The notes under the pieces were generated by a model. It ran no database searches. It was given only the letters and a program-made list of their open reading frames with translations, and was not told where the DNA came from. This document shows positions 56,303 through 64,000 of a stretch of DNA of 64,000 bases, in pieces (the first letter of the stretch is position 1; each line of letters opens with the position of its first letter). The stretch is from Tetragenococcus osmophilus (GTDB taxonomy: Bacteria > Bacillota > Bacilli > Lactobacillales > Enterococcaceae). The DNA lies in contig NZ_CP027783.1 in assembly GCF_003795125.1 (NCBI RefSeq), positions 2,170,001 to 2,234,000 on the forward strand. The letters are read 5' to 3'. The position numbers and the translations under genes were made by a program.

Positions 56303-56911
56303 ATGCCTAAAGAAACATTTCTCAATTTATCGCAAGAAAAAAAGCAGCATATTGAACAAATCTTACTGGAAAAATTTTATAATCGACATATTAGTCAAGT
56401 AAAAGTCTCAGAAATCGTCGAAGCAATGCAAATGTCCCGCGGAGCATTCTATAAATATTTCCAAGATTTAGAAGACGCCTACTTCTATCTTATTCATAAA
56501 TATGCTATGAAAATTCATGAAGATATTTTGACATCTATCAGTCAGCATAAACAGGACTTTTTCTTAGGTATCGAAAATTTTCTAATATACTGTAGCGAAT
56601 TAGACCGAAACGATCACTATTGGCAAATGCTTCAATTACTTACTCAAAGTAGTCACTCACAAATGACCAAGAGAAAGGAACTATCACCAGATTCGCCCAT
56701 GTTTTCTCAATGGTTAGATCTACTTAAGCACAATCATTTTGCTATGGACTCTTATGATGAAGCTCTTAGTTTTTTATATTTTATAATGAATTTAGTAATG
56801 GATGCTCTTACTGATTGTATTGTCAATAATTGGACTACTGAAGAGCTAGTGCAAGACTTCCGCTTTCAAAAAAAATGGTTACTACAAGGAATTAAACAAA
56901 GAACTACTTAA
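56303..56911 (+). CDS. TetR family regulator, FhtR-like
   Basis: A 202-residue repressor. The helix-turn-helix is VSEIVEAMQMSRGAFYKYFQD (about residues 34-54). The C-terminal ligand domain has no assignable motif. It follows hrtBA, whose promoter bears two matching palindromes, so it very likely represses the exporter. By analogy with enterococcal FhtR the inducer may be heme; gene order differs, with the regulator downstream here. AAGGAG precedes the ATG. Confidence 0.82.
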   Translation: MPKETFLNLSQEKKQHIEQILLEKFYNRHISQVKVSEIVEAMQMSRGAFYKYFQDLEDAYFYLIHKYAMKIHEDILTSISQHKQDFFLGIENFLIYCSELDRNDHYWQMLQLLTQSSHSQMTKRKELSPDSPMFSQWLDLLKHNHFAMDSYDEALSFLYFIMNLVMDALTDCIVNNWTTEELVQDFRFQKKWLLQGIKQRTT

Positions 56912-56933
56912 TCATCTTTTTTATGATTCTTTT
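56910..56933 (+). terminator. Weak terminator after the TetR gene
   Basis: AATCAT/ATGATT with a T-rich loop and TTTTTG behind it. Confidence 0.4.
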
Positions 56934-57012
56934 TGTTTGAAAGCCACTGTTGTGTTGAAACTTTGATTTTATTTCCAAACTATGCACCACTAGACCATAA
57001 CTTTAACAGACC

Positions 57013-57246
57013 TATGTCCTGAGTTTGCTTTCAGGACATAAGTTGGCTAATTCTATGTCCTGAAATTGCGCTCAGGACATAACTTGACTCGACTTATGTC
57101 CTGAGATCGATTTTTAGCACATAAGTCGGCGAAACCTATGTGCTATATCCCCTTTCAGGACATAAGTTGGCTAATTCTATGTCCTGAAATTGTGCTCAGG
57201 ACATAACTTTGTTGGATCTATGTCCTGAATCTAATTTCAGGACATA
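57013..57246. repeat. Array of six palindromes at a 41-bp period
   Basis: Units of 28-29 bp start at 57013, 57054, 57095, 57137, 57178 and 57219. Each has TATGTCCTGA, an 8-bp centre and TCAGGACATA; linkers are 13 bp. Units 3 and 4 deviate: unit 3 ends AGCACATA and unit 4 begins TATGTGCT, which are complementary to each other. Units 1-2 and 4-5 with their linker are near copies. The rest of the gap 56912-57337 is the fhtR and glpF terminators and AT-rich sequence. Confidence 0.92.
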
Positions 57247-57279
57247 ACTTACGGCTTAAAACCTTTTAGCTAGTTTTTC

Positions 57280-57329
57280 CTAAAAAAAATCCTCTATCTA
57301 GGACATTAAAGAGTCTTAGATAGAGGATT
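57280..57329 (-). terminator. Terminator of the glp operon
   Basis: On the minus strand a 13-bp perfect stem (57329-57317 with 57300-57288) runs into eight T residues. Confidence 0.9.
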
Positions 57330-57337
57330 ACTTTTAT

Positions 57338-58054
57338 TTAAAATGGAATGATCGTAAATAACCCTGCTGCTAATAATCCACCAATGATTGGACCGACGAT
57401 AGGAACCCAGGAATAGCCCCAATCGGAAGATCCCTTATTTGCAATTGGTAAAATTTGGTGAGCAATTCTTGGCCCTAAGTCACGCGCTGGATTGATCGCA
57501 TAACCTGTAGGACCACCAAGTGATAGCCCAATGGAAAGAACTAAGATACCTATAAGAAGAGGATTAAATCCATCAGAAAGATCATTTTCGCCTAAACTGA
57601 GTAAACCTAGCACCAAAACAAAGGTACCAATAATTTCGGTAACCATATTAGCGGTGAAATGACGTACAGCAGGCGCAGTAGCAAACGAAGCTAAAATGCC
57701 ATCTGCATCGTCTGTTTCGCTCCATAACGGCATGTAAGCTAACCAAACAATTGTTGCTCCAACAATCCCACCTAATATTTGTGCAATAATAAATGGCACA
57801 ACAAGTCCGACAGAAAAGTCACCCATAGCTGCAAAAGCAAGTGTTACAGCTGGATTGATATGAGCTGGTCCCATAAAACCGGCAATGTATACGGCCATCG
57901 CTAGCCCCATGCCCCAACCTACCGTTATAGCAATCCAACCAGCGCCTTCTGCCTTACTTTTTTTCAAATTTACTCCAGCAACTACTCCGTCACCTAATAA
58001 AACTAAGATAGCTGTTCCTAAAAACTCACTAAAGATTTGTAAATTGTCACTCAC
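57338..58054 (-). CDS. glpF: Glycerol uptake facilitator
   Basis: A 238-residue aquaglyceroporin with six helices and two half-helices. The two NPA boxes are HINPAVTLAFA near residue 67 and YAINPARDLGPR near 187; the Asp after the second box is the glycerol-channel signature. GTG start behind AAAGGAGG. Last gene of glpK-glpO-glpF, 3 bases after glpO. Confidence 0.96.
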   Translation of the reverse strand: MSDNLQIFSEFLGTAILVLLGDGVVAGVNLKKSKAEGAGWIAITVGWGMGLAMAVYIAGFMGPAHINPAVTLAFAAMGDFSVGLVVPFIIAQILGGIVGATIVWLAYMPLWSETDDADGILASFATAPAVRHFTANMVTEIIGTFVLVLGLLSLGENDLSDGFNPLLIGILVLSIGLSLGGPTGYAINPARDLGPRIAHQILPIANKGSSDWGYSWVPIVGPIIGGLLAAGLFTIIPF

Positions 58055-58057
58055 GTG

Positions 58058-59863
58058 TTAGCCCTCCTTTAGTTCTTGCAACCCTGATTCTGCCAATACA
58101 TCTTCTAGTTCTTTTATATAACGCTCTTTTTCTTCTTTCGTCCATTGATAAAAGTCAGCCATCTTATCTATTACAGGTTGTTTTACATTATCTAACTCAT
58201 CTCGCATAAATAAGATAAAGTTCGTTCGGCGCATGAGATAATCTACTGGAGTCAAAACTAGCTCTTCATTTAACGCATAATTCAATGATAAGCTGTCTCT
58301 CTGATTTAATCCCTGAATGGGTTCATCATACGTCAATACGGTTGGTAAGTTTGAACCATAAAGGTCTGCTAAATAAAAAGCATCTTTTTCACTTAATCCT
58401 TTTTCTTGAGCCTGTTTTGCTAATTTTTCCAATTCTTCATCAACATTTTCTGGATCAATATCTCCACCAGAAACAGGATATTCTTTGGAATCAATTAAAT
58501 CAAAATGATCGTCTAACTTTTCTTGAATTTTTCTTAAAGCACCGACAGCCATCAAGCGATAATCTGTAATCTTTCCTCCAGATAGTGTCATTAAACCATC
58601 ACTTGCTTCTTCTAAGCTGCTTCCTCGTGAAACTTGAGAGGGGTCTACTTCACCATCGTCTTGTTCACTATCTGCTTCTTTGATGGCTTTTTCAACTTCG
58701 CCTCTTTTAGCGGCATCTTCTAAATATTTCTTTGTGGTATTGACTACATTATTAAAGCTTTCATCGGAAAGTTTATCATTACCGCCACCGTTATAATCTG
58801 AACCACCATTTTTGGCAATTAAAGGACGCAATCCAGCCCAACTAGATTCGATATCATCTAAACCGATCGCAGCATCTGGATAGCGGCGGTTGACGATTCG
58901 TAGTAGGTAATCTACATCCTCTTGAGTGACTGTTGGGTGGTTAAAATCCCCATGATAGTCAGTATCTGTGGTACCAAAATATGTTTTATTTTCTCGAGGA
59001 ATCACAAAAATCATACGACCATCATTTTCACCTGTATCAAAATAGGTTGGTTGTGGTACGTTGAGCTTTTCTTTATCTACGACTAAATGAACACCTTTAG
59101 TCGGACGCATTTTATCAGATAAATTATCATTTTTATCTAGTTCACGTACTTCATCTGTCCAAGGCCCTGACGTGTTAATAACCACTTTGGCTTTAATATG
59201 GAAGGTTTCTCCCGTTACTAAATCTTCAACGTCAGCCCCATTAACTTTGCCATCCTGATCGTGAGTAATTTTGTTCACTTTGACTTTGTTTAACATATAT
59301 GCGCCATCTTCATGCGCTTTTTTAATGTTTTCGATCACTAGCCGAGAATCATTATTACGGAAATCAAGATAAACGCCGCCACCTTGTAATCCTTCTTTTT
59401 CTAATTGTGGTTCTCTTTCAAGTACTTCTGATTTGTCTATTGTATAATTAGCGTATTTCCCGGTAACGCCAGCTAAGCGATCATAGAGATCCATTGCAAT
59501 TTTAGCTGAGAACATATTGAATGTTGCACCTGCTTCGTCATAAATTGGCAATAACATCGGATCAGGCTTGGGAATATGAGGGGCGATATGTTGCACATTG
59601 GCCCGTTCTTGGACTGTATCCGCAACAACTTCAACATCAAATGTTTTCAAATAGCGAATGCCACCATGAACTAATTTTGTTGAACGAGAAGATGTTCCTT
59701 CTGCAAAGTCCTGCATTTCAACTAATGCCGTTTTCATCCCGGAAGCGGCGGCTTGAACAGCAACGCCGGCTCCGGTAATTCCTCCTCCAATTACAAGTAA
59801 ATCCATTTCTTCATCTTGGACTTTTCGTATTTCTTCATTTCTTGTCTTGTATGAAAAAACCAT
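58058..59863 (-). CDS. glpO: Type 1 glycerol-3-phosphate oxidase
   Basis: A 601-residue FAD enzyme oxidising glycerol 3-phosphate to dihydroxyacetone phosphate and producing hydrogen peroxide from oxygen. The FAD loop is LLVIGGGITGAGVAVQAA near residue 23. GTSSRSTKLVHGGIRYLK and SWAGLRPLI are glycerophosphate-site signatures. The acidic stretch near residues 360-410 is the insertion that separates GlpO of lactic acid bacteria from respiratory GlpD. Between glpK and glpF with very short gaps. Confidence 0.95.
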   Translation of the reverse strand: MVFSYKTRNEEIRKVQDEEMDLLVIGGGITGAGVAVQAAASGMKTALVEMQDFAEGTSSRSTKLVHGGIRYLKTFDVEVVADTVQERANVQHIAPHIPKPDPMLLPIYDEAGATFNMFSAKIAMDLYDRLAGVTGKYANYTIDKSEVLEREPQLEKEGLQGGGVYLDFRNNDSRLVIENIKKAHEDGAYMLNKVKVNKITHDQDGKVNGADVEDLVTGETFHIKAKVVINTSGPWTDEVRELDKNDNLSDKMRPTKGVHLVVDKEKLNVPQPTYFDTGENDGRMIFVIPRENKTYFGTTDTDYHGDFNHPTVTQEDVDYLLRIVNRRYPDAAIGLDDIESSWAGLRPLIAKNGGSDYNGGGNDKLSDESFNNVVNTTKKYLEDAAKRGEVEKAIKEADSEQDDGEVDPSQVSRGSSLEEASDGLMTLSGGKITDYRLMAVGALRKIQEKLDDHFDLIDSKEYPVSGGDIDPENVDEELEKLAKQAQEKGLSEKDAFYLADLYGSNLPTVLTYDEPIQGLNQRDSLSLNYALNEELVLTPVDYLMRRTNFILFMRDELDNVKQPVIDKMADFYQWTKEEKERYIKELEDVLAESGLQELKEG

Positions 59864-59868
59864 TTCAA

Positions 59869-61410
<1,542 letters not shown>

Positions 61411-61413
61411 TTA

Positions 61414-61440
61414 TGTATACGCTTTTTGTATACGCTTTCT
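61414..61440 (-). promoter_or_regulatory. Tandem cre-like sites upstream of glpK
   Basis: TGTATACGCTTT occurs twice, at 61414-61425 and 61427-61438 (13-bp period). The second, extended to 61440, matches 12 of 14 positions of the CcpA consensus TGWAANCGNTNWCA. They lie 28-54 bp upstream of the start, fitting carbon catabolite repression. Confidence 0.55.
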
Positions 61441-61538
61441 TTACAATTCTTATATTAACGTGTTCCAGCCCATTTATTTTTCCAAATTTTCATAGATTTT
61501 GGGAATTTTTGACAAAATCTTATGCTGGCAACACTTTA

Positions 61539-62978
61539 TCAAACATGACGAACTATTTTTTTTATTTCCTGCAAATCATAAGCCGATCCTAACTCAGTTA
61601 TACGATAAATAGTCGCATTTACATCAATTGAGGTATTTGTAATCACTAAATCATACGTTTTGCTTTCATCAAAGGATTCAACCACTACGCCGTTTAAACT
61701 TTTAAGTTGCAACATTAACATATTAGTAGCTGCTTCTGTAAAAAGAGGATCAATTTGCAAAGCAATTCCAACATGAACTTCTCGGCTGACTCTAACGTCA
61801 ATAATAGTAAGTACACTTAGATACTTAATAGCCGTCATCGCCAGCAAACTGTTTTCTTCATCATGAGGACTCATCTGTAAATTCTCACACGCAATTTTCA
61901 GTAGTTGTTCAGAATACCCCCGTATATTATGTGTAGATAGTGTTTCTTCTTGTTGCCAAATATTTTCTCGATCATACGTTTCCACATCCCCAGTAAAGAA
62001 ATACAGACGGAGATGGATTTGCGACAAATAATAATAACAAGTGGCTTCGAGTTCCTTACGAATACTATTAGGGTCATACATCCGCAAAATTTTCTCTAAA
62101 ATAACAGTGTCACACCAAGCGGTTGGTGTTAAACGTGAGCGTTGTAATGAATAAGCATGAAAATCCTCTTGCGAAAGAATCGACATTCCGGCTAAAAATA
62201 CGAAGTGTAACATCGCTTCTTCTTCTTTAATTTCTACAGCATAAAAACTAAAGGAGCGACGGATAATAGGAACTAACTTCAAATACAGAGGATCTTTTTT
62301 GTAAGGAGTAAACTGTGACTTAAATTGAGCAAATTGTGGCTCAGGGACAGTAATTCGTTTCTTAGTTATCCGTAACCACAAAAGAATGCGTTGTCTTGCT
62401 ACTGTCATAAAATCTAAGTTTAGTCCTCTTTCCAAACTTTCTATAATGTGGTTTTCTCTAGACGAGCTTTCTTCATAGCCTTCTTCTAAATACCATAACA
62501 ATTGAAAGTAAAAGTACCGAATTTGACTTTCCTCACCTATCATTTTTCCTTGCCAAATGCGCAAACCAAACTCATTCAATATTTTATTCAAATCCTTGAT
62601 TTTACGAGACAAAGAAGATTCACTGATTTTTAATTCTTGCGTTAAACGAACAGGGTTAATCTCTTGTTCTTCCAATAAATACATCAAAATCTGGTACTTG
62701 GATGAACTTAAATAAAAACTCCGTTCAGCTTCTTCTAAGGAAAAATCATGCGCTTTAGCAAATGTTACTTCAGCGCCATCGTAAGTAATCTGACACCTAT
62801 CCCCAAAATGTTTAAATGCTTCAATTAATTCATCAATATAATGATCCGTCGACTTTTTTGACAAACCTAACAATTCTCGTACGTCACGAATATTCATCTT
62901 TCCGCCAGCAATAATCAATTGTTTTATTAAATGGATTTGTTTGGCTTCTTTTTTTTCTAGTAACGCTTCAAAACGCAT
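61539..62978 (-). CDS. Mga/AtxA-like transcriptional regulator
   Basis: A 479-residue regulator. Two N-terminal helix-turn-helix domains (NIRDVRELLGLSKKSTDHYID near 30 and NPVRLTQELKISESSLSRKI near 107) are followed by a PRD-like region and a C-terminal EIIB-like end (TYDLVITNTSI). This is the Mga/AtxA/MafR layout; MafR of Enterococcus faecalis is almost the same length. It overlaps the upstream flavoprotein by 11 bases, so the two are coupled. It could regulate the adjacent glp operon (inference). Confidence 0.82.
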   Translation of the reverse strand: MRFEALLEKKEAKQIHLIKQLIIAGGKMNIRDVRELLGLSKKSTDHYIDELIEAFKHFGDRCQITYDGAEVTFAKAHDFSLEEAERSFYLSSSKYQILMYLLEEQEINPVRLTQELKISESSLSRKIKDLNKILNEFGLRIWQGKMIGEESQIRYFYFQLLWYLEEGYEESSSRENHIIESLERGLNLDFMTVARQRILLWLRITKKRITVPEPQFAQFKSQFTPYKKDPLYLKLVPIIRRSFSFYAVEIKEEEAMLHFVFLAGMSILSQEDFHAYSLQRSRLTPTAWCDTVILEKILRMYDPNSIRKELEATCYYYLSQIHLRLYFFTGDVETYDRENIWQQEETLSTHNIRGYSEQLLKIACENLQMSPHDEENSLLAMTAIKYLSVLTIIDVRVSREVHVGIALQIDPLFTEAATNMLMLQLKSLNGVVVESFDESKTYDLVITNTSIDVNATIYRITELGSAYDLQEIKKIVRHV

Positions 62979-64000
62979 TCTGATCTCCGCTTTCCATATT
63001 TATTCGGTTGAATGGTTCCATTAGATTCGTAAATTCCGGTTGAAAAAAGTAGTCATTCTGCATTAATTCAGTTAGCGTTACTTGGCTTTCAATAGCTAAA
63101 GCAGCGGTATTAATTTTTTCTAAGCAATTGACCTGAGATAACAACTGGATTCCTAAAAGCTTTTTCGACGACTTTTCAAAAACAGCCTTACAAAAAACTG
63201 GTGTATCATCCACTAATGAAGCCGACTGTGTGAAAGACTTTGTTGCAATTTCATTGGAATATACAAACGCCTCCTCTTCAATTAATCCAGTACTAGCAAG
63301 ATACCAACCAAAAATTTTCGTTCCAATCGTACGCAGTCCCCCTTTAAATTTCATTCGTGTTTGTTGCAAATTTTCTGCAGCAACTACTCCTGAACGGATG
63401 GCATGATTAATCTGTGGTAGATAAGCTCCTTCCTCTCTTATTCTAATTGGACTATGAATTAAATCACCAACAGCAAAAACATCTTGAGCAGAAGTCTCTA
63501 AATAATTATCTGTTTGAACCGTATTGTCACTATGCAATTGAAATCTTTTAGCAAATTGTGCTAACTGCGGATGGACATTGACTGTTGTTAAGACGTAATC
63601 ACTGGTAATTTTTTGTTCGTCAAGAAAAATCTCGTAGTGTCCATTTTCAGTAACTTCCGACACTGTCGTATTAAAGTAAAATTGTAAATTAGGTATTTTT
63701 TGTAAATCTGTTAGAAATGGCTTTAAAAAGTTAGGATCAAAATATTTAAACAAAGGATAGTCCATTGCTTCAATAAGATGAACTTCTTTTTTTAAATCGA
63801 CAAATGTACTTGCCGCTTCCATCCCTGCTTGTCCAGCACCGATAATAGCAATAGTAGCTGCCTTTTGAATTTTAGGTAGTATCTTATTCGATAAATCGTA
63901 ATTTTTAAAGCTAGGGTCCCATTCATCATCATTTTCCAAACCGATATTTAACGATTTTTGTTCAGAACCATTAGCTAAAACTAATTTGTCATAATGGTAA
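62968..64000 (-). CDS. FAD-dependent pyridine nucleotide oxidoreductase, 5' end missing
   Basis: The frame stays open to the window edge, so at least 344 residues are present and the N-terminal FAD loop lies outside. YDKLVLANGS is visible at the very end. IAIIGAGQAGMEAASTFVDL is the NAD(P)H Rossmann loop, and DVFAVGDLIHSP the second FAD motif. A dimerisation domain follows. The closest types are NADH oxidase/CoA-disulfide reductase-like enzymes. The redox Cys lies in the missing part or is absent, so the reaction is open. Confidence 0.82.
   Translation of the reverse strand, partial: YHYDKLVLANGSEQKSLNIGLENDDEWDPSFKNYDLSNKILPKIQKAATIAIIGAGQAGMEAASTFVDLKKEVHLIEAMDYPLFKYFDPNFLKPFLTDLQKIPNLQFYFNTTVSEVTENGHYEIFLDEQKITSDYVLTTVNVHPQLAQFAKRFQLHSDNTVQTDNYLETSAQDVFAVGDLIHSPIRIREEGAYLPQINHAIRSGVVAAENLQQTRMKFKGGLRTIGTKIFGWYLASTGLIEEEAFVYSNEIATKSFTQSASLVDDTPVFCKAVFEKSSKKLLGIQLLSQVNCLEKINTAALAIESQVTLTELMQNDYFFQPEFTNLMEPFNRINMESGDQNAF

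Noticed and set aside
57013-57246. CRISPR array
   Set aside because: The repeats are palindromic throughout, the linkers are only 13 bp and two of them are identical, and no cas genes are in the window.

Overview
The window is about 64 kb of AT-rich chromosome from a low-GC Gram-positive of the Lactobacillales. The Enterococcaceae fit best: there is a dinG-tseB-aspB-asnS block, a liaFSR operon, a type 1 glycerol-3-phosphate oxidase operon whose glycerol kinase carries the PTS-phosphorylatable His232, and an FhtR/HrtBA-like heme efflux locus. Several extracytoplasmic proteins (PBP, LCP protein, MltG) are very rich in Asp/Glu, which suggests a halophilic member such as Tetragenococcus. The genus is inference; the family-level call is firmer.

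Layout. 0.1-7.2 kb: a hemolysin III-type membrane protein and an ASCH protein (+), then on the minus strand an ABC-F/thyA/dfrA operon and a class B PBP. 7.4-9.3 kb: a group IIC intron with its reverse transcriptase, inserted directly behind the terminator of the next gene. 9.4-13.2 kb: an LCP ligase and the teichoic acid genes tagG, tagH and tagD. 13.3-15.0 kb: a complete IS1380-family element with a 6-bp target duplication just upstream of tagD. 15-22 kb: acetyltransferase, sodA, two tandem GtrA proteins, a DUF1189 protein, a D-2-hydroxyacid dehydrogenase, a GtrB-like glycosyltransferase and a glycerol-phosphate transferase of the LtaS/OpgB superfamily. 22-27.5 kb: liaFSR followed closely by a KtrA-type potassium regulator and a HesB-like protein, then greA and mltG. 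27.6-42.3 kb: a wall-polymer island with two large GT-C-like membrane proteins, four CDP-glycerol glycerophosphotransferase genes (one with two catalytic domains, one broken beside an IS30-family element), a TagA/WecG glycosyltransferase and a GDPD phosphodiesterase. 42.5-52.2 kb: asnS, aspB, tseB, dinG, a cold shock protein, a baeRF protein and an SOS-controlled Y-family polymerase. 52.2-56.9 kb: CopB-type ATPase and hrtBA-like exporter with a TetR regulator. 57.0-57.25 kb: six palindromes at a strict 41-bp period. 57.3-64 kb: glpF-glpO-glpK, an Mga-like regulator and a flavoprotein cut by the window edge.

The common theme is glycerol phosphate and the cell envelope. GlpF/GlpK supply glycerol 3-phosphate and GlpO oxidises it. 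TagD activates it to CDP-glycerol, the TagB/TagF-type enzymes polymerise it, TagGH exports the polymer, LCP attaches it, and GtrA/GtrB with the YfhO-like and DUF6056 proteins probably decorate it. LiaFSR monitors envelope damage, while MltG, the PBP and TseB act on peptidoglycan. The most unusual things are the 41-bp palindrome array, the dual-domain glycerophosphotransferase, and two unrelated insertion sequences whose transposase starts are each buried in a read-through hairpin.
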